Source: Prevotellaceae bacterium UBA1726
GTDB lineage: Bacteria; Bacteroidota; Bacteroidia; Bacteroidales; Bacteroidaceae
Assembly (NCBI GenBank): GCA_002316005.1
Contig: DCIM01000070.1
Location: 1 to 43,586 of the forward strand
Direction of reading: 5' to 3'
DNA: 43,586 nt
Made by a program: the position numbers and the translations under genes. Under the pieces are notes generated by a model that was not told where the DNA came from, made no database searches, and worked only from the letters and a program-made list of their open reading frames with translations. How positions within the stretch are numbered: the stretch's first letter is position 1; the number at the start of each line of letters is the position of its first letter. Shown in pieces: positions 7,745 to 16,424 of this stretch.

Positions 7745-9637
7745 TTATACTCCGCGACGGCGAGAGCGACGCTTATTGGTTTTCTTCGCCTTAGTGGTCG
7801 TTTCTTCTGTAGCAAGTGCCCTACCCTTGTGCTTCAAATAACTACTTATTGAGAAACCTTCAAGCACCGTGAATTCCAAAAGGCTTAGTTTGAGATTATA
7901 GGTTGTCTGCAAAGTGCTGAGAACATTATTATATCGTTTCAGTTGCGCCTTATCGCTAATTGGTATATCAGCACTCGAAAGAATATTATGAAGTGAATCT
8001 CTCATCTTCGTAGAGAAATATATTGCGGCCTTGCGGATTCGCTCTTGTAGAAGATCGTTTTCCTGATAATCAGAATTCTGGATTGCACGGCAAATACCCT
8101 CATATTGATTCCTGAACTTCTCGGCAACCGATTGTACTTCATCATTAAGCACAGGCAGCACCTTTTGCAATCGACCATATGCCTCTGGGAAATCACCAAT
8201 AAAATAGCGACCAAAAACCTTGAAATACTCAGTATAGTCATTCACCAAGGCCTTAAAATCGAAAAGTTCATCAAGCAGTTTCCGGAAATAGGCATATCGC
8301 AAAGACGGCAAACTATCAGTAACGGCATCAAGCGAAGTGATTCTTCCTTCAAAGTAGTTATCAACCTGTTTGTCCGTGATGACTGAGTTTTCTCGTAGTG
8401 GTGCAGAAAGTACAAGACCTTCAAGAGTACGGCAACGGCTCAAGGCAACATACACCTGACCATGAGCAAAGGAATTGTTTATGTCAAGAACAGCATGATC
8501 GAAGGTAAGACCTTGGCTCTTATGAACCGTTATTGCCCAAGCAAGTCGTAAAGGATACTGCGAGAACGTACCGTCAATGGTCTGTTTTATATCCTTTGTA
8601 ACCTCATCGACAACATACTTTGTATTCTCCCAAACCATCCTCTCAACTTCAATCGGCTTGCCTTCACCCTTGCACCAAACAGAAATCTTCTCGCCAGAAA
8701 TTCCACATATTACGCCAATCTTTCCATTGAAGAATGCATGAGCTGATGAGATATCATTCTTGATGAACATAACCTGAGCTCCTACCTTTAGTGTCAGCGA
8801 TTCGTCGGTTGGATAGGAATATTCTGGGAATGTGCCTTTCAGTTCAGCCTTGAAGGTATATTCTGTTGTCTCAATCTCGTCAAGTTTCTGGCGGTTATAA
8901 TTCTGCGCTGTCGCATTGTGAGTAGTAAGTCGAATCCAATCCTGATTCTGTGGAGGTTGAAAATCGGCTACATATCGGGAATTTAATGTTCTTACTACTT
9001 CTGCATCTACTTCATTTCGGCGAATCTTACCAAGCAGATTGACGAAATTCTGGTCTTCCTGACGATATACATGCTGGAGTTCTATTGTGGTATAATCAAT
9101 TTCCTGCAACGCCTTACTACTGAAGAAATACGGTGTCGCATAATGAGCCGACAGGAGTTGCCACTCATCATCTTTCACTACAGGTGCCAATTGGCAAAGG
9201 TCGCCGATCATAAGAAGTTGAACTCCCCCAAATGGTTTTGTATGATCTTTGTATTTCCTAAGTTCCAAATCAACAGCATCGAGCAAATCAGCACGAACCA
9301 TACTTATTTCATCAATGATGATAAGTTCAAGTGAACGGATTAGCTTTTTCTTATCATTGCTCATTCGATAGAACGACTTTCGTTCTTCTTGAACATACCC
9401 CGGCACGAAAGGCGTCAGTGGCAACTGAAAGAATGAGTGAATTGTCTGTCCTTGGGCATTAATAGCGGCAACACCTGTAGGTGCAAGCACAACCATTCTT
9501 TTAGGCTGAGCCTGTTTCAACTTGCGCAGAAAAGTTGTCTTTCCCGTACCAGCCTTACCGGTCAGAAACAAAGAAGCATCAGTCTCGGCAACTAATTGCC
9601 AGGCCGTCTCCATTTCCTTATTATCATTGAACTGCAT
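7745..9637 (-). CDS. Pif1/RecD-like superfamily 1 DNA helicase
   Basis: ATP-dependent 5'-3' DNA helicase of the Pif1 family, expected to act on replication barriers and structured DNA. The 630 residues begin with a compact helicase core. Walker A is GKAGTGKT (27-34), motif Ia LAPTGVAAINA (51-61), motif II IIIDEISMV (106-114). Late motifs are WAITVHKSQGLTF and the YVALSRCRTLEGL segment. After about residue 430 comes a 200-residue helical extension of unknown function ending in a very basic tail (KAKKTNKRRSRRRGV). A second helicase with a nearly identical core but a different C-terminus lies at 40504-42237. It follows clpB on the same strand but has its own -7 box (9660-9667) after the clpB terminator. 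Confidence 0.9.
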   Translation of the reverse strand: MQFNDNKEMETAWQLVAETDASLFLTGKAGTGKTTFLRKLKQAQPKRMVVLAPTGVAAINAQGQTIHSFFQLPLTPFVPGYVQEERKSFYRMSNDKKKLIRSLELIIIDEISMVRADLLDAVDLELRKYKDHTKPFGGVQLLMIGDLCQLAPVVKDDEWQLLSAHYATPYFFSSKALQEIDYTTIELQHVYRQEDQNFVNLLGKIRRNEVDAEVVRTLNSRYVADFQPPQNQDWIRLTTHNATAQNYNRQKLDEIETTEYTFKAELKGTFPEYSYPTDESLTLKVGAQVMFIKNDISSAHAFFNGKIGVICGISGEKISVWCKGEGKPIEVERMVWENTKYVVDEVTKDIKQTIDGTFSQYPLRLAWAITVHKSQGLTFDHAVLDINNSFAHGQVYVALSRCRTLEGLVLSAPLRENSVITDKQVDNYFEGRITSLDAVTDSLPSLRYAYFRKLLDELFDFKALVNDYTEYFKVFGRYFIGDFPEAYGRLQKVLPVLNDEVQSVAEKFRNQYEGICRAIQNSDYQENDLLQERIRKAAIYFSTKMRDSLHNILSSADIPISDKAQLKRYNNVLSTLQTTYNLKLSLLEFTVLEGFSISSYLKHKGRALATEETTTKAKKTNKRRSRRRGV

Positions 9638-9659
9638 ATCGTATCTATTTTTTACAAAG

Positions 9660-9667
9660 CAAAGATA
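9660..9667 (-). promoter_or_regulatory. Putative -7 box of the helicase gene
   Basis: Minus-strand TATCTTTG, a full TAnnTTTG match, 22 bases before the ATG at 9637 and downstream of the clpB terminator. No clear -33 TTTG is present at 19-21 bases. Confidence 0.55.
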
Positions 9668-9705
9668 GGAAAAATATTTGAGATATTGACTATTATCACA
9701 ACAAA

Positions 9706-9738
9706 AAAGAGAGGTCTCATGACGAGAGGCCTCTCTTT
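9706..9738 (-). terminator. Intrinsic terminator after clpB
   Basis: Arms AAAGAGAGG (9706-9714) and CCTCTCTTT (9730-9738), extended inward by a G-T and three more pairs, with a seven-base loop. On the minus strand a run of Ts follows. It begins 24 bases after the clpB stop. Confidence 0.85.
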
Positions 9739-9761
9739 ATATATATAATAAGGTGTAATTT

Positions 9762-11846
9762 CTATGAGTGGAATGTAAGTCCCGTGGCATTGGCATCAAC
9801 AATGATAGGATGCTCGCGCGAGACAGTTCCTTCAAGCAAAGCCTTACTCATATCATCAAGAACCAGATGTTGGATAGCGCGTTTCACAGGACGTGCGCCA
9901 AACTGTGGATCGTAGCCCTGATCTGTGAGATAACTAACTGCTGCCGGTGTCCATTTCATGTTGAATCCCTGAGCGTAAAGCATAAGACTCACTTTCTCAA
10001 GTTGCATCTCCACAATCTTTGAAATCTCATCACGAGTGAGTTGATGGAAGAATATGGTCTCATCAATTCTATTACGGAACTCAGGACGCATAATACTCAT
10101 AAGTTGATCTTCCTTCATATTGGATGTCATGATGATAATGGTGTTCTTGAAGTTGACCGTACGACCTTTATTATCTGTCAAGCGACCATCATCAAGTACC
10201 TGCAACAATGTGTTGAACACATCTGGATGAGCTTTCTCTATTTCGTCGAAAAGGACTACTGAATAAGGTTTTCTCCTAACTGCCTCGGTCAGCTGACCAC
10301 CCTCATCATAGCCCACATATCCCGGAGGTGCACCAATGAGTCGTGTTACGCTGAACTTCTCTTGATACTCCGACATGTCGATTCGGGTTATCATCTTCTC
10401 ATCGTTGAAAAGATAATCCGCCAGAGCCTTTGCCAGCTCGGTCTTTCCAACACCAGTTGTGCCGAGAAATATGAAACTGGCTATAGGACGCTTTGGATCT
10501 TGCAATCCAGCCCTGCTCCTTCGTACTGCATTGCTGACGGCAGTAATAGCCTCTTCCTGACCAACTACACGCTTATGCAACTCATCCTCGAGATGAAGCA
10601 GTTTCTCTTTATCACTTTGCAGCATTCGCTTTACTGGAATACCTGTCCAGCGCGAAACTACCTCCGCAATATCATCTGCAGTAACTTCCTCGCGTAGGAG
10701 CAAGCCTTTGCCTTCATCAGAATTAGTTTGCATATTGGTCAAGTCTGTCAGTTCTTTCTCCAATGCAGGAAGACGCGAATATCTTATTTCTGCAACTTTT
10801 GCATAGTCGCCATTGCGTTCTGCCTCTTCAGCCTGATGTTTGAGCTGTTTCTGCTGCTCCTTGATTATTTGAATTCTATCGGCCGATTTTTTCTCCTCCT
10901 CCCATTGCTTTTTCATTGTTGAGAGTTCGGAATTGAGAGAAGACAATGCTGATTCAATCTTGGCGAGCTTTTCCTTATCGTTTTCACGCTTTATAGCCTC
11001 ACGCTCAATTTCAAGTTGACGCACACGGCGAGTTAGTTCATCCATTTCCTCTGGCATTGAGTCACGTTCCATTCTGAGCTTTGCTGCAGCCTCATCCATG
11101 AGGTCAATAGCTTTGTCAGGCAAGAATCGCTCTGAGATATATCGCTCTGAGAGTCGAACGGCTGCAATACAAGCATCATCCTGGATACGAACCTTATGAT
11201 GATTCTCGTAGTTTTCCTTTAATCCACGGAGAATAGAAATAGCATCAATCTCACTTGGTTCATCAACCATTACTGATTGGAAACGACGTTCAAGTGCCTT
11301 GTCCTTTTCAAAATACTTCTGATATTCATTGAGGGTTGTTGCTCCTATTGCACGGAGTTCGCCACGGGCAAGAGCAGGTTTAAGGATGTTTGCTGCATCC
11401 ATAGCACCTTCGCCACCACCTGCACCAACAAGAGTATGAATCTCGTCAATGAAAAGAATAATCTGTCCATCGGCCTCCGTTACCTCCTTAACAACGCCCT
11501 TTAATCGCTCCTCAAACTCACCTTTATATTTGGCACCTGCAACGAGTGCGCCCATATCGAGTGAGAAGAGTAAACGGTTCTTAAGATTCTCAGGCACATC
11601 ACCACGGACAATTCGCTGAGCAAGTCCTTCTACGATTGCTGTCTTACCGGTACCAGGTTCGCCTATAATAATAGGATTGTTCTTTGTTCTGCGCGAGAGA
11701 ATCTGCAGAACGCGTCGTATTTCATCGTCACGACCGATTACGGGGTCAAGTTTTCCTTGTCTTGCATCGGCCACGAGATTACGAGCAAAGCGGTTCAAGT
11801 TCTCAAACTTTGAACCTGTTGATTGTGTTTGTTGATTGTTAATCAT
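9762..11846 (-). CDS. clpB: ClpB-type disaggregase lacking the N-terminal domain
   Basis: AAA+ chaperone that, with DnaK, pulls proteins out of aggregates. From ATG 11846 the protein has 694 residues, against about 860 for normal ClpB. It begins MINNQQTQ and enters at once the linker before the first AAA+ domain (KLDPVIGRDDEIRR, Walker A GEPGTGKT). It then has the coiled-coil middle domain, which identifies ClpB rather than ClpA or ClpC. The second AAA+ domain carries GTTGVGKT and DEIEKAHPDVFN, and the end has GARPVKRAIQ. The Clp N-domain (about 145 residues) is absent. The stretch between MTSN and RPEF in the second AAA+ domain is only about 10 residues, versus about 30 in E. coli. Upstream in-frame sequence comes from the nqrF terminator, so the missing domain is not hidden there. 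Confidence 0.92.
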   Translation of the reverse strand: MINNQQTQSTGSKFENLNRFARNLVADARQGKLDPVIGRDDEIRRVLQILSRRTKNNPIIIGEPGTGKTAIVEGLAQRIVRGDVPENLKNRLLFSLDMGALVAGAKYKGEFEERLKGVVKEVTEADGQIILFIDEIHTLVGAGGGEGAMDAANILKPALARGELRAIGATTLNEYQKYFEKDKALERRFQSVMVDEPSEIDAISILRGLKENYENHHKVRIQDDACIAAVRLSERYISERFLPDKAIDLMDEAAAKLRMERDSMPEEMDELTRRVRQLEIEREAIKRENDKEKLAKIESALSSLNSELSTMKKQWEEEKKSADRIQIIKEQQKQLKHQAEEAERNGDYAKVAEIRYSRLPALEKELTDLTNMQTNSDEGKGLLLREEVTADDIAEVVSRWTGIPVKRMLQSDKEKLLHLEDELHKRVVGQEEAITAVSNAVRRSRAGLQDPKRPIASFIFLGTTGVGKTELAKALADYLFNDEKMITRIDMSEYQEKFSVTRLIGAPPGYVGYDEGGQLTEAVRRKPYSVVLFDEIEKAHPDVFNTLLQVLDDGRLTDNKGRTVNFKNTIIIMTSNMKEDQLMSIMRPEFRNRIDETIFFHQLTRDEISKIVEMQLEKVSLMLYAQGFNMKWTPAAVSYLTDQGYDPQFGARPVKRAIQHLVLDDMSKALLEGTVSREHPIIVDANATGLTFHS

Positions 11847-11913
11847 AGTATAATACCTTTCTAAATTTAAATATTTGCCCCATATAATACAAATAACAAA
11901 CCAATACAAAAAA

Positions 11914-11951
11914 TCTGCCATCCCGTCACACAATAGCGACAGAATGGCAGA
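11914..11951 (-). terminator. Intrinsic terminator after the nqr operon
   Basis: TCTGCCAT (11914-11921) pairs with ATGGCAGA (11944-11951). On the minus-strand RNA the stem extends to about 16 pairs with G-U wobbles around a six-base loop, followed by TTTTTTG. It lies 60 bases after the nqrF stop and upstream of clpB. Confidence 0.85.
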
Positions 11952-12010
11952 AATATTATTATTCTAGAAACTCTATAAATTCTAGCTATTATAGAAAAAG
12001 GGATACTGCT

Positions 12011-13282
12011 TTAGCCTCCGAAGTTATCGAAGTCAATCATATCGTCCTCAACACCAAGTGAATGGAGAAGATCAAGAACGGTCTTAGCCATCATTGGAGG
12101 TCCACAGAGATAGTACTCACAATCCTCTGGAGCTTCGTGAGCCTTGAGATAAGTGTCACCCATTACTGGAGCAACGAATCCTGGAGTATACTTAACACCA
12201 GCTGCATCAGCCTTTGGATCTGGACGGTCAAGGGCAAGATGGAAGTGGAAGTTGTCATAATCCTTCTCCAACTGGAGGAAGTCGTCAAGGAATGGAATCT
12301 CTTCAAGAGCACGAGCACCATAGAAGTAATGCATCTCACGATCACGGATGTTGAGAGTCTTCAAGCAGTGCATAATCTGAGCACGAAGAGGAGCCATACC
12401 GGCACCACCACCAACCCAGATCATCTCACGACCAGTACCGTACTTTGGACGGAACTCTCCATAAGGACCTGACATGATTACCTTATCACCAGGCTTAAGG
12501 TTGAAGATATAAGAAGAAGCAATACCAGGATTAACTTCCATGAATCCAGTACCCTGATCCTTTGGTTTGAAAGGAGGAGTAGCAATACGCACATTCAATG
12601 TGATGATATCGCCCTCATCAGGATAGTTTGCCATAGAGTAGGCACGGATTGTCTCCTCAGGGTTTGTACACTTCAAATCGAACAAGCCAAACTTCTCCCA
12701 TGCAGGAAGATATGTCTCACCGATAAGTTCACGATCGAAATTCTTGTAATCGATGCAATCGAATGCAGGAATACGAATCTGTGCATAAGAACCAGGTTCG
12801 AAGTCCATATGCTCGCCTGGAGGGAGAGCAACCTTATACTCCTTGATGAAAGTTGCAACATTCTTGTTTCCAATAACTGTACACTCCCATTCCTTAACGC
12901 CCATTACAGAGTCAGAGACCTTAAGTTCAAGGTCGCCCTTAACCTTACACTGGCAACCAAGGCGATAACCTTCCTTAATCTGTTTACGAGTGAAGTGGCC
13001 CTTCTCTGAATCGAGAATTTCGCCACCACCAGAAACAACCTGACACTTACACTGGCCACAAGAACCCTTACCACCACAAGCAGATGGAAGGTGAACGCCT
13101 TCTTCTGCAAGTGTTGAGAGTACACTTGAACCTTGCTCCACTTCGTAGGTATTCTTGCCGTTCACAGTAACCTTCACCTTTCCTGAAGGCGAAAGATACT
13201 TCTTTGCAACGAGCAATACCACAACTACTACGAGGATAACAACGAGGAAAACCCCGATAGATGCTAAAATATAATTTACCAT
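12011..13282 (-). CDS. nqrF: Na+-translocating NADH:quinone reductase subunit F
   Basis: Electron entry subunit: oxidises NADH through FAD and a 2Fe-2S centre and passes electrons on in the sodium-pumping Nqr complex. The 423 residues show an N-terminal membrane anchor (about 4-26). The ferredoxin-like domain has cluster ligands C68, C74, C77 and C109 in the spacing typical of NqrF. The flavin-binding signature is RAYSMANYP, the NADH-binding glycine motif is GGGAGMAPLR, and the protein ends YLCGPPMM...DNFGG. Length is normal. It is the last gene of nqrABCDEF, 18 bases after nqrE, and a strong terminator follows. Confidence 0.97.
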   Translation of the reverse strand: MVNYILASIGVFLVVILVVVVVLLVAKKYLSPSGKVKVTVNGKNTYEVEQGSSVLSTLAEEGVHLPSACGGKGSCGQCKCQVVSGGGEILDSEKGHFTRKQIKEGYRLGCQCKVKGDLELKVSDSVMGVKEWECTVIGNKNVATFIKEYKVALPPGEHMDFEPGSYAQIRIPAFDCIDYKNFDRELIGETYLPAWEKFGLFDLKCTNPEETIRAYSMANYPDEGDIITLNVRIATPPFKPKDQGTGFMEVNPGIASSYIFNLKPGDKVIMSGPYGEFRPKYGTGREMIWVGGGAGMAPLRAQIMHCLKTLNIRDREMHYFYGARALEEIPFLDDFLQLEKDYDNFHFHLALDRPDPKADAAGVKYTPGFVAPVMGDTYLKAHEAPEDCEYYLCGPPMMAKTVLDLLHSLGVEDDMIDFDNFGG

Positions 13283-13300
13283 ACTTTTATTTTCTCCTTA

Positions 13301-13924
13301 TTAGATTTTAAGACCAGAGAAGCACATCATTGCCATTGCCATCAAACCTACAGTGATGAAGGTGATGCCAAGGCCCTGAAGTGGTTTTGGAACATCAGAA
13401 TAAGCCATCTTCTCACGGATAGCACCCATTGCTACAATAGCAAGAGTCCAACCAATACCTGAACCGAGAGCAAACGCTACAGCATCCCAAATGTTTGTGA
13501 TAGCCTGAGTGTTGTCTGGATCGAGGTTGATACGCTGCTGCATGAAGAGTGATGCACCCATGATGGCACAGTTAACAGCAATCAGAGGCAAGAAGATACC
13601 AAGTGAAGCATAGAGTGATGGCGAGAAACGCTCAACAATCATCTCCACAAGCTGTACCATACCAGCGATGACGGCAATAAAGAGAATCAAAGACAGATAA
13701 GTGAGATCCTGACCAAGGATTCCATCTTCTGCGAGAACCTTTGTCTGAAGAAGATAATCAACAGGAACAGTAATGAGCAACACGAATGTCACAGCAAGAC
13801 CAAGTCCGAGAGATGTCTTCACATTCTTACTGACAGCGAGGAACGAACACATTCCAAGGAAGAATGCGAACACCATGTTGTCGACAAAGATTGAACGGAA
13901 AAACAGTGAAATTATATGTTCCAT
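13301..13924 (-). CDS. nqrE: Na+-translocating NADH:quinone reductase subunit E
   Basis: Integral membrane subunit of Nqr that helps form the sodium/electron pathway. The 207 residues are almost entirely hydrophobic, with about six membrane spans. It begins MEHIISLFFRSIFVDNMVFAFFLGMCSFLAVS, where the NM..A...GMC pattern is typical of NqrE/RnfA, and has the second conserved cysteine in VNCAIMGAS. NqrD and NqrE are homologous and face each other in the membrane. It starts 3 bases after the nqrD stop, so translation is probably coupled. Confidence 0.96.
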   Translation of the reverse strand: MEHIISLFFRSIFVDNMVFAFFLGMCSFLAVSKNVKTSLGLGLAVTFVLLITVPVDYLLQTKVLAEDGILGQDLTYLSLILFIAVIAGMVQLVEMIVERFSPSLYASLGIFLPLIAVNCAIMGASLFMQQRINLDPDNTQAITNIWDAVAFALGSGIGWTLAIVAMGAIREKMAYSDVPKPLQGLGITFITVGLMAMAMMCFSGLKI

Positions 13925-13927
13925 AGT

Positions 13928-14554
13928 TTATTTCTCCTCCTTGTAAAAATAAGCACGATGAACCCAGATAACTATACCCACGAGGATAAGTGCCATAGCT
14001 GGCATTGTCATCATACCATTATTAACATAACCAAAATCATATACACTGTCAGGGATAATCTGGAAGCCGAGCAAAGAACCACGGCCAAAGAATTCACGAA
14101 CAGCACCTACAACTACGAGGATATAAGCATAACCAAGACCGTTGGCAATACCATCGATGAACGAAGGCATTGGTGAGTTCATTGAAGCGAAAGCCTCAAG
14201 ACGACCCATCAAGATACAGTTGGTAATGATAAGACCAACATAAACCGAGAGTTCTACACTCACATCATATACGAATGCCTTGAGCACCTGGCTCACGATT
14301 GTCACAAGAGCAGCAACAACGACAAGCTGTACGATGATACGAATACGGTTAGGAATAGTCTTACGGATAAGTGAGATAATAACATTTGCGAATGCTGTGA
14401 TGACAGTTACCGCAAGACCCATCACGATGGCTGGCTTCAACTGGCTGGTCACAGCAAGAGCAGAACAGATACCAAGTACCTGAACGAGGACTGGGTTGTT
14501 ATTATTCAGCGGACTAAGGAATACTTCCTTGTTTGCTTTTGAAAATATACTCAT
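13928..14554 (-). CDS. nqrD: Na+-translocating NADH:quinone reductase subunit D
   Basis: Membrane subunit paired with NqrE. The 208-residue product has about six membrane spans, starts MSIFSKANKEVFLSPL, and contains the family segments NPVLVQVLGICSALAVT (conserved cysteine) and ITNCILMGRLEAFA (second conserved cysteine). Length is normal. It lies 15 bases after nqrC and 3 before nqrE in the operon. Confidence 0.96.
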   Translation of the reverse strand: MSIFSKANKEVFLSPLNNNNPVLVQVLGICSALAVTSQLKPAIVMGLAVTVITAFANVIISLIRKTIPNRIRIIVQLVVVAALVTIVSQVLKAFVYDVSVELSVYVGLIITNCILMGRLEAFASMNSPMPSFIDGIANGLGYAYILVVVGAVREFFGRGSLLGFQIIPDSVYDFGYVNNGMMTMPAMALILVGIVIWVHRAYFYKEEK

Positions 14555-14569
14555 TTCTCTTTCCTCCTA

Positions 14570-15250
14570 TTACTTTGCGTTAATAAATGAAAGATAGTTT
14601 GCCAAAGACACCTTGAGCATTTGGTCAACACCATTACATGTCAATGTAGCACCTGTAACTGCATCAACCTCACACTCTGGATTTGGCTTGTCCGAAGACT
14701 TCTTCACGCCGAGGATGATATTCTCACCGTCAACGATCTTCTTGCCTTCAAACTGCTTGCGCCATGTCTTTGAATCTTTGATTTCTGCACCAAGGCCAGC
14801 AGTCTCACCTTCATGATTGAAGTATGCTCCAAAGATTGTCTCTTTGTCTGCGTTCAATGCTATATAACCCCAGATTGGACCCCAGAGTCCCGCACCGTAA
14901 ACAGGAAGGACATACTTTGTCTCGCCTTCAACAGTTGCTACGAAGACATGATACTTACCAGCCTTGATCTCTGGATTGTAGTTTGTCTTGAACTCATCTG
15001 CAGCAACCTCTGTGAGGGCATTGCCATTCCAGAGATTGTCCTTTACTGTAGAAGCAAATGTACCATCAACATCTTCTGTATCAATCTTCAAAGCAGCAAG
15101 AATCTGCGACTTCACATCATTCTTGACATTCTTATCTTGTGTTGCCTTCAGTGAAGAAGATACGAATGCCAAAAGGAATGCAACTACCACAACGAGGATA
15201 GAAGCATAAGCAATAATATACGAATTGCTATTTGTATTCAATTTTGCCAT
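14570..15250 (-). CDS. nqrC: Na+-translocating NADH:quinone reductase subunit C
   Basis: Subunit that carries a covalently bound FMN on the outer face of the membrane. The 226 residues have one N-terminal membrane span (about 11-33), a soluble FMN-binding domain with YGAGLWGPIWGY and GETAGLGAEI, and the flavinylation motif TGATLT, with the FMN-bearing threonine expected at T202. Flavinylation requires the transferase ApbE, which is not in the window. It starts 12 bases after nqrB. Confidence 0.96.
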   Translation of the reverse strand: MAKLNTNSNSYIIAYASILVVVVAFLLAFVSSSLKATQDKNVKNDVKSQILAALKIDTEDVDGTFASTVKDNLWNGNALTEVAADEFKTNYNPEIKAGKYHVFVATVEGETKYVLPVYGAGLWGPIWGYIALNADKETIFGAYFNHEGETAGLGAEIKDSKTWRKQFEGKKIVDGENIILGVKKSSDKPNPECEVDAVTGATLTCNGVDQMLKVSLANYLSFINAK

Positions 15251-15262
15251 ACTTAGTCCTCC

Positions 15263-16423
15263 TTATTTATTATTTACACGCTTTGCACGCTTTCTGATAT
15301 TAGCATCAACTACATAATAGTCGATTGTCGAAGCGAACATGTTCATCAACAGGATAGCGAGCATCATACCCTCAGGATAACCAGGGTTCATAACGCGTAC
15401 TACAATCGCAACAACACCGATGAGTGCACCATACAGATACTGTCCCTTCTTTGTGCGGCATGATGTCACAGGATCTGTAGCCATGAATACTGCACCGAAA
15501 GCAAAACCACCAAGAGCAATCTGCTCATGAGCCTCAAGTGGAGACATACCAAGAGCGTGGAAAATGCCAGTTGCAATACCACCACCAACAAATACACTAC
15601 CCATTGTTCTCCAAGAAGCAACACCTGTACAAAGAAGGATTACTGCACCAATAGCAATTGCAATTACAGAAGTCTCACCAATAGAGCCTGGGATAAGACC
15701 AACTACTGCACTCATGAAATCAGGCATATTGTCTGCACTCTGAGCGAGAGCACCAAGAGGAGTAGCAGCAGTAGTACCATCAGCAAGAGCATAACCCATA
15801 CCAAAGATTGTATCGTCTGCTACCCATACAGTGTCGCCAGACATCTTTGTTGGATATGAGAAGAACAGGAATGCACGAGCAATGAGTGCTGGGTTGAAGA
15901 TATTCATACCAGTACCACCGAAGATTTCCTTACCGATGATTACTGCAAATGCGCAAGCAAGAGCAAGCATCCAGAGTGGACATCCAACTGGTACAATCAT
16001 AGGGATGATGATACCTGAAACCAGATAACCTTCCTGAATCTCCTCGTGCTTGTACTGAGCCCAGATAAACTCAATACCAAGACCTACTACATAAGCTACG
16101 ATGATCTTTGGAAGTACAGCAAGTGCACCAAAGATGAACATTGAGAGGAATGATGTCTCTGCCAACTTACCAGCAACGAGTGCGTTCTGATAACCGACAT
16201 TATACATACCAAACAGCAATGCTGGCATCAAGGCGATAACGACAAACGACATGATACGCTTTGAGTCGATGGCATCATGGATATGCACACCACTCTTTGA
16301 TGTGTCGTTTGGAACAAACAAGAATGTCTCAAAACCCTCGAATACACTCTGGAGGGCAGAGAACTTGCCACCTTCTACGAAGTTAGGCTTAATCTTATCT
16401 ACATAATTTCTAAGTGCGCTCAT
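15263..16423 (-). CDS. nqrB: Na+-translocating NADH:quinone reductase subunit B
   Basis: Large membrane subunit holding covalent FMN and riboflavin, and central to quinone reduction and sodium transport. Many membrane spans are visible, with family segments GKEIFGGTGMNIFNPALIARAF (part of the core) and DPVTSCRTKKGQ. The flavinylation site is in DGTTAATPLG (threonine about 221). The start is taken at 16423 (MSALRNYVDKIKP, 386 residues). AAGGAGA sits about 10 bases upstream of this ATG but only 1 base from the alternative ATG at 16432, and the known family starts resemble the shorter form. The start overlaps the end of nqrA, implying coupling. Confidence 0.95.
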   Translation of the reverse strand: MSALRNYVDKIKPNFVEGGKFSALQSVFEGFETFLFVPNDTSKSGVHIHDAIDSKRIMSFVVIALMPALLFGMYNVGYQNALVAGKLAETSFLSMFIFGALAVLPKIIVAYVVGLGIEFIWAQYKHEEIQEGYLVSGIIIPMIVPVGCPLWMLALACAFAVIIGKEIFGGTGMNIFNPALIARAFLFFSYPTKMSGDTVWVADDTIFGMGYALADGTTAATPLGALAQSADNMPDFMSAVVGLIPGSIGETSVIAIAIGAVILLCTGVASWRTMGSVFVGGGIATGIFHALGMSPLEAHEQIALGGFAFGAVFMATDPVTSCRTKKGQYLYGALIGVVAIVVRVMNPGYPEGMMLAILLMNMFASTIDYYVVDANIRKRAKRVNNK

Positions 16424-16424
16424 A

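Noticed and set aside
11847..11933. Upstream extension of clpB to an earlier ATG
   Set aside because: The extra 29 residues would be encoded largely by the nqrF terminator hairpin and do not resemble a Clp N-domain.
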